DNA of 64,000 bases. It comes from Myxococcaceae bacterium (GTDB lineage Bacteria > Myxococcota > Myxococcia > Myxococcales > Myxococcaceae). Under the pieces are notes generated by a model. That model was not told where the DNA came from. It made no database searches and saw only the letters and a program-made list of their open reading frames with translations. The first letter of the stretch is position 1. Every line of letters starts with the position of its first letter. Below, piece by piece: positions 18,104 through 27,337 of this stretch. A program made the translations under genes and the position numbers. The stretch covers positions 31,350 through 95,349 of the forward strand of contig JAIBBR010000002.1 in the NCBI GenBank assembly GCA_019694575.1, in the 5' to 3' direction.

Positions 18104-20512
18104 ATGTCTTCGATGAAGCTCATGGCCAGCGCGGTGGCGATGTCGCTCTTCTTCTTCGCATGTGGGGGCAACCCTGCTGACAAGTGCGCCGGCAAGCAGT
18201 GCCCGGTGGGCCAAAGCTGCGACAGCGCTGACGGAGTGTGCCGGGTCGACGGTGTTCTCGATGCGGGCCCCGTTGGAGGGGGCGGTGGAGGCGGCAGTGG
18301 CAGTGGTGGAGGCATGGCGACGGGAGGTGGTGAGGGTATGGGAGGCGGCAGCGGCGGTGGCTCGGGAGGCGGCGTCAGCAATTTGCTGCCGGGTGGCAAC
18401 ACGTGTGCGCAGGCAGTCGACCTCACGCCGTTGATGACTGTCTTGTCGGGCGGCGGTACCGGCATCAACTTCACGGTCGACTTGGCCAACACCGGCGCTG
18501 ACTACAAAGCGAGCTGCGACGCGTCAGCCGGCACCGGCAACGACGTGGTTTACAGCTTCACCACCACGCAGGCGCAAGACATCGTGGTGCGCAGCACGCC
18601 AAGCGCCGACAGCGACGCGTTGATTTTTTTACGCACCGGCAACTGCGCTTCGGGCACCCAAGTGGCTTGCCAAGACGCCGAGACAACGGGTACCGAAACG
18701 GTGACGCTCGCGAACGCCCCGGCGGGTACGTACTATTTGTTTCTCGACACCTTCGATGGCGCGAAACCTGGCACGCAGGCGGTGTCAGTCAGCTTGACGG
18801 CGCCGGTCACCCAAACCAACAACGACACATGCGACACGGCGGTCGATATCACTCCCAATGGTGGCTTGGGCACGCGCACGGTGACAGCGCAAACCATCAA
18901 TACCAATAATGACTATGTCAGCAATTGCAGCGCTGACGCTGAAGACGTGGCCTACAAATTTACGCTCACCGCCCCGCGCGATGTGTCGCTGGTGTCAACC
19001 GGCTCTGCCGACCGTCGGCCGACGCTCTACGTGCGCCTTGATTGCGGCGATTCATTGACCGAGGTGCCGAACGGTTGTGGCTCGAGCGCGGTGGGCGACC
19101 CGACGGCGCGGCTTAACTTGGTGAACCTGCCCGCGGGCACTTACTTCGTGGTGCTCGACACCGGTCTCAACAGCACTCCGGGGCCGTTGTCGCTTTCCAT
19201 CACTGTGAGCGACCCAACGCAGGCGCCGAGCAACGACATTTGCACCTCGGCCACGGCAGTGTTGGCCAACGGCACAAACCAAACATTGTCAGGTAACACC
19301 TTGGGCGCCAACGACAACTACGGTACCGACACGTGCTCGCCGAACAGCGGCAAAGACTTGGTTTATTCATTCACCACGGCACAGACGCGCAGGTTCACCG
19401 CCGAACTTTCATTTGCGGCCGACGCCGGGCTGGGCGTGGCGAGCTTGCACTTATGGTCAGCGGCGGGCTGCCAAGCTGACGCGGGCATGCCGTTGGGAGC
19501 CAACTTCAAGGCATGCGGCATGCCGGTGACGCTCAACCAGCCGGCGAAGCTGGTCGTCTCGTCGTTGCCCGCGGGCAGCTACTTGTTGGTGGTCGACGCT
19601 GACACCAGCGGTGGTTTGGCGGGCCACTTCAGTCTCGACTTGAAGCTCGACGCGGCCGCGACTGTCACGCCCGCCAGCTGCGCCAGCCCCGGCACTTTGA
19701 CGTTCAATAGTGGTCACGCGCAAGCGACGGGCAACACGGGCACGGGAGCGAGCGCTTTCACGGCGCAAAATTGTGCGGTGAACGAAACGGGCACCGGTGC
19801 CGACAGTGTCTATGCGATGAGCCTGCCCGCTAATGGCGCGGTAGGGGGCTCGTTCACTGCTCGGGTACAAGTGACGTCGCACAACTTGGTAGAGCTCAAA
19901 CCGGCGGTGGTGGTGCGCTCGGCCTGTGCGTCGGGCATGGGCAGTGAATTGGCGTGTGCCACCGGCAACGCGAATTCGAACTATGGCGCGCGGGCGGTGG
20001 TGACCGGCCTGCAACCGTCGACGACGTACTATGTATGGGTTGACGCGGCGAGCGCGAGCGCGCGCAGTGGCCCGTACACGGTCGATGTGCTGCTGGGCTT
20101 GCCTAAGTCGAACGAAAGCTGCAACGCGCCGGCGATTTTGCCGCTCAACACCTCGGTCAGTGGAGACACACTCGCCGCCACCAGCGAGATGAGCTTGTCG
20201 GGCGGCTGGTACAAAGGTGGCAGTTGCGCGTTGGGCAGCGAATACGACGCGGGCGATGTGGTGTACCAATTCACCACCACCACCGCGGGCACCTATCGGG
20301 TGAGCGTGGTGCCTGAAATGGGCTTCGACGCGTCGGTGGCGGTGCTGTCGAGTTGCGCGGCGAATGCATGTGTGGCTTTTGGAGACCCCGGTTCAGTGGG
20401 GCTCGAAGACTCCGTGACCTTTACCGCCCTGGCGCAGACGACGTACTTCGTGGTGGTTGACGCGTTTGCGGTTGAGCAACGCGGTGGTTTCACCTTGAGC
20501 GTCAGCCATTGA
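18104..20512 (+). CDS. Large lipoprotein with five PPC-like beta repeats
   Basis: The lipobox is SLFFFACGG (Cys20). A short Cys-rich segment (CAGKQCPVGQSCDSADGVC) follows, resembling the knot-like modules common in myxobacterial lipoproteins, then a ~60-residue Gly/Ser linker, then five repeats of 110-150 residues, each starting with a Cys motif (NTCAQAVDLTP, NDTCDTAVDITPNG, NDICTSATAVLANG, ASCASPGTLTF, NESCNAPAILPL) and containing VVYSFTT and GTYYLFLDT-like strands. These resemble bacterial pre-peptidase C-terminal (PPC) jelly-roll domains, but no protease is attached. Likely a surface adhesion or matrix protein. A stem-loop follows the stop codon. Confidence 0.8.
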   Translation: MSSMKLMASAVAMSLFFFACGGNPADKCAGKQCPVGQSCDSADGVCRVDGVLDAGPVGGGGGGGSGSGGGMATGGGEGMGGGSGGGSGGGVSNLLPGGNTCAQAVDLTPLMTVLSGGGTGINFTVDLANTGADYKASCDASAGTGNDVVYSFTTTQAQDIVVRSTPSADSDALIFLRTGNCASGTQVACQDAETTGTETVTLANAPAGTYYLFLDTFDGAKPGTQAVSVSLTAPVTQTNNDTCDTAVDITPNGGLGTRTVTAQTINTNNDYVSNCSADAEDVAYKFTLTAPRDVSLVSTGSADRRPTLYVRLDCGDSLTEVPNGCGSSAVGDPTARLNLVNLPAGTYFVVLDTGLNSTPGPLSLSITVSDPTQAPSNDICTSATAVLANGTNQTLSGNTLGANDNYGTDTCSPNSGKDLVYSFTTAQTRRFTAELSFAADAGLGVASLHLWSAAGCQADAGMPLGANFKACGMPVTLNQPAKLVVSSLPAGSYLLVVDADTSGGLAGHFSLDLKLDAAATVTPASCASPGTLTFNSGHAQATGNTGTGASAFTAQNCAVNETGTGADSVYAMSLPANGAVGGSFTARVQVTSHNLVELKPAVVVRSACASGMGSELACATGNANSNYGARAVVTGLQPSTTYYVWVDAASASARSGPYTVDVLLGLPKSNESCNAPAILPLNTSVSGDTLAATSEMSLSGGWYKGGSCALGSEYDAGDVVYQFTTTTAGTYRVSVVPEMGFDASVAVLSSCAANACVAFGDPGSVGLEDSVTFTALAQTTYFVVVDAFAVEQRGGFTLSVSH

Positions 20513-20528
20513 CGCACCGCACCGCAGC

Positions 20529-20556
20529 GGTGAGAGTGAATTAGTTCACCCTCACC
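20529..20556 (+). terminator. Stem-loop after lipoprotein gene, no T-run
   Basis: Twelve-base arms GGTGAGAGTGAA and TTCACCCTCACC with one mismatch around a TTAG loop, starting 16 bases after the stop codon. There is no U-tract, so it may be a factor-dependent terminator or an mRNA 3'-end stabiliser. Confidence 0.55.
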
Positions 20557-20623
20557 ACCCTTAAGCGAACGAACGCGTTCAAGTAGTTGCCTCGCGCACA
20601 AGGGCCACTAGGCTGCTCACTTC

Positions 20624-22447
20624 GTGACCGGTTTAGAGTCGTCGCAAAGGGGAAGTGCCGAGGGAGCCGTGGAAGGGCTTGAGGTCCTGCAGAAACTCGC
20701 CGAGGGTTCGGCGGTTGAAGCGTTTTTCGTGCGCGATGGTGTTTCGCAGAAAAACGCGATTCTCGAGTTGTTGCGCAACGAAGTCGTCACCGACGTCGAG
20801 TTGTGCAGCAAGCTGCTGGAGCAGACGCGCCAGCATTTGACGCTCAGTCACCCGCACCTCATTGCCCGCCAGCGTGCGCAGCAGAACGCGCAAGGGCGCA
20901 TCTACATTTTGAGCGAGCCGATGAAGGGCGTGCCGCTTTCGATGGTGTTGAAAGAGCGTGGCACTTTGACCGTGCCCGAAGTCATCGACTTAATGAGCCC
21001 GCTGTGTGACGCGCTGTTTTATTTGCACGCGTTGGGTTTGAAACACGGCAACTTGTGCCCCGACCACATCATGGTGATGCCCGACAATTTGGCGCACCCG
21101 TGGCTCTTCGACACCCTGCTCACGCTGACGCGCTCGGTGCCTGCTCGGCATGAAGCGTCGAAGTTGGTACGCAGCCAGTACTTGGCGCCCGAGCGCATCA
21201 AAGGTCGGCGCGGCACTTCGGCCTCCGACATTTATGGCTTGGGCGTGTTGATGTACGAGCTGCTCACTGGCAAGCCTCCGTTTTTGGGCGAGACCAGCTT
21301 CGAGACGCGCCGACTGCATTTAGAAGCGAAGCCGCCGCCGCTGCCTGACGAGGTAGCGGGGTTGGCGCCAGTCATCATGCGTTGCCTGGCGAAGGAGCAG
21401 CTGCACCGTTTTCCCGATGCGCGCGCAGTGGCACGGGCGCTGCGCACCACGGGTGGGCCCACCAAAGACGGCACCGACACCATCACCATGGACGCCTCGA
21501 CGCTGGGCCAATTGAAGGCGCAGGCCACCTTCGTTGGCGACAAGCCGGCAGCGGCAGAGCGCGCGGCCAATTTGAAAGAGCGGCTCGGCGATTACGAGCT
21601 GGTCGACTTGTTGGGCCAAGGGGGCATGGGGCGCGTGTTTTTGGCGCGGCATCTGAGCAGCAACAACGAAGTGGCGCTCAAGGTGTTGCGCGCAGAAATG
21701 GCGAAAGACCCGGTGAACTTGCACCGCTTCGTGCATGAGGCCACGGTGGTGAGCCGCATTCACCACCCGCACATCGTCGAAGTGTATGACTTGGTGCAAG
21801 AGCCCGACTGCATCTATTGCGTGATGGAGCCCCTGCGCGGCCGCACCCTGGGCGAGTACTTGCAAGAACGCCCGTTGCCCATCAAGCGCGCGCTGGGGGT
21901 GATGCGGCAAGTGTGCGAAGCGCTCGACGCCGCGCACCAAGTGGGTGTGGTGCACCGCGACGTCAAACCAGACAATATTTTTCTCTGTGAACGGCCGGGT
22001 GGCGAAGACTTCATCAAGCTGCTCGACTTCGGCGTGGCGAAGCAGAAGCTGCCTGACGAGCAGCCGGCCGACGCGACGAATAACATGTGGCAGACGCAGG
22101 GCGGGGTGATGGTGGGCACGCCGATGTACATGGCCCCTGAACAGGCGCTGGGCGAAGGCATCGACGCGCGCACCGACGTGTACACGGTGGCCACGGTGCT
22201 CTACCGCATTTTGACGGGTGACTCGCCGTTTCGCGCGCCCAAGCTGCATACGTTGATTGCACAGCTGCTGACGCAGGCGCCGGCTCCCTTGCCCGAGCAC
22301 ACGCCGTCGGGTGAGGCGATACCCAAGTCGCTCGCGGTCATCGTGATGCGTTGCCTCGACAAGAACCCCGACGGGCGTCTGCAGACGATGGACGAGCTGT
22401 CGCTGGCGCTGGCGATGATTGAATCGGGGCTGCCGGGCGCAGGTTAA
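20624..22447 (+). CDS. Tandem pseudokinase-kinase, Ser/Thr family
   Basis: Two kinase folds lie in one 607-residue soluble chain. The first (~18-275) has lost catalysis: HRD reads HGN (141-143), DFG reads DTL (163-165) and the Gly loop is absent, but LAPERIKGRRGTSASDIYGLGVLMYELLTG is kept. The second (~322-600) is complete: GQGGMGRVFLAR, K353, HRDVKPDN (444-446), DFG (468-470), GTPMYMAPEQ. The layout parallels JAK kinases, where a pseudokinase controls an adjoining kinase, so intramolecular regulation is a reasonable inference. There is no membrane segment and no obvious sensor domain. A GTG start begins the frame. A relic of another gene follows immediately downstream. Confidence 0.88.
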   Translation: MTGLESSQRGSAEGAVEGLEVLQKLAEGSAVEAFFVRDGVSQKNAILELLRNEVVTDVELCSKLLEQTRQHLTLSHPHLIARQRAQQNAQGRIYILSEPMKGVPLSMVLKERGTLTVPEVIDLMSPLCDALFYLHALGLKHGNLCPDHIMVMPDNLAHPWLFDTLLTLTRSVPARHEASKLVRSQYLAPERIKGRRGTSASDIYGLGVLMYELLTGKPPFLGETSFETRRLHLEAKPPPLPDEVAGLAPVIMRCLAKEQLHRFPDARAVARALRTTGGPTKDGTDTITMDASTLGQLKAQATFVGDKPAAAERAANLKERLGDYELVDLLGQGGMGRVFLARHLSSNNEVALKVLRAEMAKDPVNLHRFVHEATVVSRIHHPHIVEVYDLVQEPDCIYCVMEPLRGRTLGEYLQERPLPIKRALGVMRQVCEALDAAHQVGVVHRDVKPDNIFLCERPGGEDFIKLLDFGVAKQKLPDEQPADATNNMWQTQGGVMVGTPMYMAPEQALGEGIDARTDVYTVATVLYRILTGDSPFRAPKLHTLIAQLLTQAPAPLPEHTPSGEAIPKSLAVIVMRCLDKNPDGRLQTMDELSLALAMIESGLPGAG

Positions 22448-22471
22448 GGGTGAGATTGAAGTTTCCAATGA

Positions 22472-22633
22472 CGGTCGCTGACCTGCTTCGAAGGGCTCCT
22501 TGCCTTTGGTGAAGACTACCCGCAGGCACACCGGTTTCTGTTGTACGCAGGGTCGCGAACCTATAGCGATAAGGGGGTTACGGTCGTCGGTATCGAAGCC
22601 TTCTTGAAGGCTCTCAACCGCTGGCTACGTTAG
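22472..22633 (+). pseudogene. C-terminal remnant of an AAA ATPase (DUF4143-like) gene
   Basis: A 53-codon frame opens right after a TGA and has no start: RSLTCFEGLLAFGEDYPQ, then AHRFLLYAGSRTYSDKGVTV and a final leucine-rich helix ending NRWLR. This matches the end of ATPases in which a nuclease-like domain closes the protein (LKSL..FE..FG..YP..R.FLLYGG). The rest of the gene is missing; a whole member of the broader family sits at 55.4-56.6 kb. The fragment ends 51 bases before atpA, so a deletion or insertion occurred close to atpA's promoter region. Confidence 0.6.
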
Positions 22634-22684
22634 CCATTTTTCGCTTGTCGCCCGAGGGCGATCGCCGCTAAGCGACGCCCCAAA

Positions 22685-24244
22685 ATGCAAATCCGCGCCG
22701 ACGAAATAAGCCGCATCATCCGTGAGCAAATTCAAGACTACGGCAAGAAAGTCACCGTTGCCGAAACAGGCACCGTGCTTTCTGTCGGTGACGGTATCGC
22801 CCGTGTCTACGGGCTCGATGCCGCGCTTTCGGGCGAGCTGGTCGAGTTCTCCAACGGGGTGAAGGGCCTGGTGCTCAACCTCGAAGAAGACAACGTGGGC
22901 GTGGCCATCATGGGTGACTTCAAGGCCATTCGTGAAGGCGACACCGTGCGCCGCACCCAAGAAATTGCCTCGGTGCCCGTCGGCAAGGGTCTGCTCGGCC
23001 GGGTGGTGAACGCGCTCGGTGAGCCGCTCGACGGCAAAGGCCCGATTCAGTCGAACGAAATGCGCCGGTTAGAAATCAAGGCGCCTGGCATCGTGCAGCG
23101 CAAGAGTGTGCACGAGCCGATGCAGACGGGCGTGAAGGCGCTCGACGCGCTCGTGCCTGTCGGCCGTGGCCAACGCGAGCTCATCATCGGTGACCGCCAA
23201 ACCGGCAAGACCGCCGTCGCGCTCGATGCCATTATCAACCAGAAGGGGTTGAACGTTTTCTGTATTTACGTCGCCATTGGCCAGAAGCAGTCGACCGTGG
23301 CCCAGGTGGTCGACAAGCTCACCAAGTACGGCGCGATGGAATACACCTGCGTCGTCGCGGCCAACGCGTCTGACCCCGCTCCGATGCAGTTTTTCGCGCC
23401 CTACACCGGTGTCACCATCGGCGAGTATTTCCGCGACAACAAAATGCACGCCCTCATCGTGTATGACGACTTGTCGAAGCAAGCCGTCGCCTACCGTCAG
23501 TTGTCGTTGTTGCTGCGCCGTCCTCCGGGCCGCGAGGCTTACCCGGGCGACGTGTTCTTCATTCACAGCCGCTTGCTCGAGCGCGCCGCGAAGTTGTCTG
23601 ACGAAGAGGGCGCGGGCTCATTGACTGCGCTGCCCATTATCGAAACGCAAGCCGGCGACGTGTCGGCGTACATTCCCACCAACGTCATTTCGATTACTGA
23701 CGGGCAAATCTTTCTCGAAACCGACTTGTTCTTCGCTGGCGTTCGCCCGGCCATTAACGTCGGTCTCTCGGTGTCGCGCGTCGGTTCGGCCGCGCAGACC
23801 AAGGCCATGAAGCAAGTCGCCGGCTCGATGAAGCTCGAGCTCGCCCAGTACCGCGAGCTGCAAGCCTTCGCGCAGTTTGGTTCTGACTTAGACAAAGCCA
23901 CCCAAGAGACGTTGGCCCGTGGTGCCCGTTTGACTGAGCTGCTCAAGCAGGGGCAATACGAGCCAATGAGCGTCAGCCGCCAAGTGGTGCAATTGTACGC
24001 AGGCACCAACCGCGACGACGCGAACAAGCGCGGCTGGCTGCGTGACATTCCCGTCACTGACATCGTGCGGTGGGCGAAAGAATTCATGGCCTTCTGCGAA
24101 GCAAAGTACCCGGCGATTCTCACCCGCATCGACGAGAAAAAAGAATTACCCGTCGCCAACAAGCAGCCGTCTGACCCCGAGCTCAACAAAGCGCTCACCG
24201 AGTTCAACGCCATCTTCCAGAAGACGCCCGGAGCGAAGATATAG
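22685..24244 (+). CDS. atpA: ATP synthase F1 subunit alpha
   Basis: The non-catalytic nucleotide-binding subunit of the F1 sector. All 519 residues match the family: N-terminal [14 protein letters not shown], beta-barrel region with [11 protein letters not shown], Walker A GDRQTGKT (169-176), [29 protein letters not shown] and the arginine-finger region [15 protein letters not shown]. No other atp gene lies beside it: upstream is a gene relic and a kinase, downstream an RDD/TPR protein. The normal neighbours (atpH before, atpG and atpD after) must lie elsewhere, so this gene is detached from the classical operon. The coding sequence looks intact and well conserved, so it is likely the working copy. 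Confidence 0.97.
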   Translation: MQIRADEISRIIREQIQDYGKKVTVAETGTVLSVGDGIARVYGLDAALSGELVEFSNGVKGLVLNLEEDNVGVAIMGDFKAIREGDTVRRTQEIASVPVGKGLLGRVVNALGEPLDGKGPIQSNEMRRLEIKAPGIVQRKSVHEPMQTGVKALDALVPVGRGQRELIIGDRQTGKTAVALDAIINQKGLNVFCIYVAIGQKQSTVAQVVDKLTKYGAMEYTCVVAANASDPAPMQFFAPYTGVTIGEYFRDNKMHALIVYDDLSKQAVAYRQLSLLLRRPPGREAYPGDVFFIHSRLLERAAKLSDEEGAGSLTALPIIETQAGDVSAYIPTNVISITDGQIFLETDLFFAGVRPAINVGLSVSRVGSAAQTKAMKQVAGSMKLELAQYRELQAFAQFGSDLDKATQETLARGARLTELLKQGQYEPMSVSRQVVQLYAGTNRDDANKRGWLRDIPVTDIVRWAKEFMAFCEAKYPAILTRIDEKKELPVANKQPSDPELNKALTEFNAIFQKTPGAKI

Positions 24245-24279
24245 CCAAGCTTCCGCAGGCGGCACCGCTGGGCCCGCGC

Positions 24280-25629
24280 GTGCTCGCGGGCTTGGTTGAC
24301 TTTGTGTTGGTTGCGGTGCTTTGCGCGGTGACCTTCTTATTTCCGCTCCTCACCCGTGGCTTGGCGCTGCCGATGTGGGGCGTGCTCTTGGTGATGGTCG
24401 GCTACAGCGTGGTGCCGCTGTACGCCTTCAAAAAGACCATCGGCTTGGCGCTCTTCAAGTTGGAATTGGTGGGCAAGGGTGGCCACTCCGTCGACGCTGG
24501 CAATTTGCTCTTTCGCGAGCTGATTGGCCGCGGCTTTCTGCCCATCGCCTATTTGCTCACCGTGGTGTCGGGGCTCATCGCTTCGATGCTGGGGCTGACG
24601 GCGTTCGTCGCCCCTGAAGGTGCGTTGCGGCTGTATTTCGTGGTTTGCGGTTTCGCCGCCGCGCTGGCGGTGCTGGGCCATTTCTTGGTGCTCAACCGTG
24701 ATGACCGCCGCACCCTGGCTGACCTCTTCGCGGGCAGTGTGGTGCGGGTAGCGGTGCCTGCCCCCGTTGCGCACGATGAAGAAGAGAAAGCCGTTTCGCG
24801 CGCGGCACTGGGCGCCAAGGTGCGCACCGTGCTGGTGCTCGAAGGGCTCATCGCCGCGGCGGTGTTCGGTTTGCCGTGGTTTTTGGCCCAGCCGTCTGAG
24901 CCGAAAGAGCTCTACACCATGCGTCTGCGCAAGACGGCGGCAGAAAAGCAATTTGCCCAAGACCCCGCTGACGATTCGCGCGCCGCTGACTTGGTGCAAA
25001 TGCTGCGCGCGTTAAAAGACGAAGAAGGCGTCAAACGGGTCATCGGCACTCACGAGCAAGCCGTCGCCGCGCGCGACCAGCAGCGCGAAGTGGCGCTCGA
25101 AAAACGGGTGCAAGAAAACCCCGCCGACGAAGTGGCGGTGGGCTCGCTGCTCGACATTTTAGAAGAGCAGGAAAAGCTGACCGAAGCCAAGGCGCTCTAT
25201 GCGAAACATGTCGCCGCCGACCCTGACTTAGGCAAACGCGCGGGCTACGGGCGCTGGCTCGCGGCCAACGGCTTTGCCGCCGAGGCGACCCAAATACAGG
25301 GCGACGTGGTGCGACAAGCGCCCAGCGTGGCTGAATTTCGAACTTTGTACGGCGTGGCATTGGCCGAAGAAGAGAAATGGGCCGAAGCGTATGAACAATT
25401 TTATTTTGCGGTGGCGCTGGCCAAGGCGCAAGGCGATGACGAAGGTGCCGACGACGCCGAAGTCGAATGGGAGCCGGTGAAAGCGCAACGGGGTGCGCTC
25501 AGCAAAAGTGAACGAAAAGCGCTCGAAAAGGCCGCGGCTCAGCTGGTGAAAGCAGCCCGCGCCCAATGGGCGCTCGACGGCGGGCAGTCGAAGGCGAAGG
25601 CCGTCACTGTTCCAGGCACCGCGCAGTGA
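24280..25629 (+). CDS. RDD-domain membrane protein with TPR-like C-terminus
   Basis: The N-terminal ~155 residues form an RDD domain with about four membrane helices: LAGLVDFVLVAVLCAV, YAFKKTIGLALFKLELVG, LLFRELIGRGFLP and LNRDDRRTLADLFAGSVV. After a fifth helix (LVLEGLIAAAVFGLPWFL) comes a ~220-residue helical region rich in Glu/Ala with TPR-like periodicity (EEQEKLTEAKALYAKHVAADP). GTG at 24280 is the first usable start, 36 bases after atpA, although the family pattern (APLGPR before VLAGLVD) suggests translation might begin slightly upstream at a non-standard codon. Role unknown; RDD proteins are often ion transporters or membrane-stress proteins. Confidence 0.8.
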   Translation: MLAGLVDFVLVAVLCAVTFLFPLLTRGLALPMWGVLLVMVGYSVVPLYAFKKTIGLALFKLELVGKGGHSVDAGNLLFRELIGRGFLPIAYLLTVVSGLIASMLGLTAFVAPEGALRLYFVVCGFAAALAVLGHFLVLNRDDRRTLADLFAGSVVRVAVPAPVAHDEEEKAVSRAALGAKVRTVLVLEGLIAAAVFGLPWFLAQPSEPKELYTMRLRKTAAEKQFAQDPADDSRAADLVQMLRALKDEEGVKRVIGTHEQAVAARDQQREVALEKRVQENPADEVAVGSLLDILEEQEKLTEAKALYAKHVAADPDLGKRAGYGRWLAANGFAAEATQIQGDVVRQAPSVAEFRTLYGVALAEEEKWAEAYEQFYFAVALAKAQGDDEGADDAEVEWEPVKAQRGALSKSERKALEKAAAQLVKAARAQWALDGGQSKAKAVTVPGTAQ

Positions 25630-25667
25630 GCCGCTCGCCGGGCAATCGCGGTATAAGTTGGGGCGCG

Positions 25668-26711
25668 ATGGTGACCCGACGTGCACCCTGGTTGTTGATG
25701 TGTGGCGTCTTTCTTTTCTGGGTGGCCTCTTGCCGCAAGAGCGACGCCTCGCAGCACCTGGCCGCCGCGAAAATGGCCCTCTTCGAAAAGAAACCTGAAG
25801 AAGCGCTGCGCGAGTACCGCTTGGCCATTGAAGTGCTCGACAAAGACACCTCGCCGCAGTCGGTGGTGTACCGGGCCCGAGCGCTGCGAGGCGCGGCCGA
25901 TACGTACTATTTAGAATTACGTGACTTTCGTCGCGCGGTGCAGGTGTACCGTGAGCTGATTCAGCAGTGCCCCGAAGCACCCGAAACGTTAGAAGGGCGC
26001 ATTCACCTGGCCGACGTGTTGGAGCGCGAGTTTCGTGACTTGCGTGGCGCCATCGCCGAATTGACGGCCGCGCTGGCACGCAACCCTCCCCAGAGCGCTG
26101 AAATTTCTTTCCGCGTGGCCGAGCTTTACTTCGAGCTCGCCGATTACCAGCAGTGCGAGCTTGAAGCCGCCAAAATGGTCGACAAGTTTGAGACGTCGGC
26201 TTACGTCGATGACGCGTTGTTCTTACGCGGGCAGGCCCTGGCGATGATGGACGAGCGCAAGGCCGACGCACAGCGCGTGTACCAGTACCTCATCGAGCGT
26301 TTTCCTGAGAGCGAGCTGACGCCGCACGCGATGTTCGAGTTGGGCAAGTTGCGCGCTGACGCGGGTGACGAAGAGAAGGCGATTGAAATTTGGGTCGAGG
26401 CCGTCAAACGGCACCCGCAGCCGTCGGTGGTGCAGTCGGTCATCGCCCGGGTGCGCAAACAGCTCATCGCCACCACGCCAAGCCAAATTGGCAATGCGGC
26501 CAAGGCCTTCGACCGCGACGTGCCGCAGCCTTCAGTGGCGCAAGTGTCGCCGACGAAGAAAATGGCCAAGACCTCGGTCGAGGCCGTGGGCGGCAGCCCC
26601 GACGAAGCCGCGCGCGAAGCGGCCATGAATGCTGAGTCGCCGCACGCACCGGGCAGCGGCGCGGCACCGGCGAAGCCTGTGGAACCTGGGCTTCCTTCTG
26701 CGGCACAGTAG
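25668..26711 (+). CDS. TPR-repeat lipoprotein
   Basis: Signal peptide with lipobox FWVASC (Cys20), then at least five TPR-like helix pairs: LAAAKMALFEKKPEEALREYRLA, ARALRGAADTYYLELRDFRRA, GRIHLADVLEREFRDLRGA, SFRVAELYFELADYQQCEL and DALFLRGQALAMMDERKADA. Similar outer-membrane TPR lipoproteins (BamD/YfgL-associated or gliding-motility types) act as assembly scaffolds. The C-terminal 70 residues are Ala/Pro-rich. The ATG at 25668 gives the signal peptide at the very N-terminus. It follows the RDD gene by 38 bases, so co-transcription is likely. A strong hairpin follows the stop codon. Confidence 0.82.
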   Translation: MVTRRAPWLLMCGVFLFWVASCRKSDASQHLAAAKMALFEKKPEEALREYRLAIEVLDKDTSPQSVVYRARALRGAADTYYLELRDFRRAVQVYRELIQQCPEAPETLEGRIHLADVLEREFRDLRGAIAELTAALARNPPQSAEISFRVAELYFELADYQQCELEAAKMVDKFETSAYVDDALFLRGQALAMMDERKADAQRVYQYLIERFPESELTPHAMFELGKLRADAGDEEKAIEIWVEAVKRHPQPSVVQSVIARVRKQLIATTPSQIGNAAKAFDRDVPQPSVAQVSPTKKMAKTSVEAVGGSPDEAAREAAMNAESPHAPGSGAAPAKPVEPGLPSAAQ

Positions 26712-26719
26712 CCCGAAAG

Positions 26720-26760
26720 TGTGTGCCAAACGGTCAAAACTTTTCACCGTTTGGCGCACA
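26720..26760. terminator. Bidirectional terminator hairpin
   Basis: Fifteen-base arms TGTGTGCCAAACGGT and ACCGTTTGGCGCACA pair with a single T/G wobble around an 11-base loop (caaaacttttc). It lies between two converging genes and nine bases after the lipoprotein stop. There is no T-run, but the stem is strong and ideally placed for both strands. Confidence 0.7.
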
Positions 26761-26812
26761 GTTCGTCAAATCGACAGGTGAAACTGAACTGGAGCAGCAC
26801 GTCAGCTTGTCT

Positions 26813-27334
26813 TCAAAGCAGCCGTACGTATTCAAGCAACACCGTCTGTCGCGCGCCCAGCATGCGCGGTGGAAACACCTTGTCTACACGAAAACCGTGA
26901 TGCTCCCAAAAGCGGCGGCCGGCGACATTTTGCTCCGCGCAGCCAAGCCGCACCGAACGTACACCGAGGCTTCGCAGCCAGTCGAAAGTGGCATTGAGAA
27001 TTTGACTGCCGCGGCGCTGCCCACGAGCCGTGGGAGCCAGGAGCAAAAACCCCAAGTACCACTCACCCTCGGTTCGAAAATTCAGCACGCCGTCGAGCAC
27101 ACCCACGCATTGCTGATTGCTTTTAAAAAAACCGAAGACCGATTTGTCGGACAGTGCTGTTCCCACAGGGAGCTCAGTGAGAATGTTCAACCCTTCATCA
27201 GGTCGCGCCGGCTCTCCGTAAACCAGCTGGTAGTAGTCGACTGAAACGTCGAGCAGCCCTTGTACCAGCGGTGCGTCTACCTCGCTCAAGCGGCGAACCG
27301 TGAGCCCAACACGTGAAGAAAGCGCGAGCACCAA
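26813..27334 (-). CDS. GNAT-family N-acetyltransferase
   Basis: A single-domain GNAT protein of 173 residues. The acetyl-CoA binding strand-loop-helix is visible as LGFLLLAPTARGQRRGSQILNATFDWLRS (the Q/RxxGxG/A motif is RGQRRGS), followed by VRLGCAEQNVAGRRFWEHHGF, the usual C-terminal motif in which the substrate is gripped. Substrate cannot be predicted. It appears last in a minus-strand group, following the secreted protein gene with a three-base gap. Confidence 0.85.
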   Translation of the reverse strand: MVLALSSRVGLTVRRLSEVDAPLVQGLLDVSVDYYQLVYGEPARPDEGLNILTELPVGTALSDKSVFGFFKSNQQCVGVLDGVLNFRTEGEWYLGFLLLAPTARGQRRGSQILNATFDWLRSLGVRSVRLGCAEQNVAGRRFWEHHGFRVDKVFPPRMLGARQTVLLEYVRLL

Positions 27335-27337
27335 CGG

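Noticed and set aside
21320..22531. A 403-codon minus-strand frame
   Set aside because: Antisense to the tandem kinase gene, His/Arg-rich low-complexity composition.
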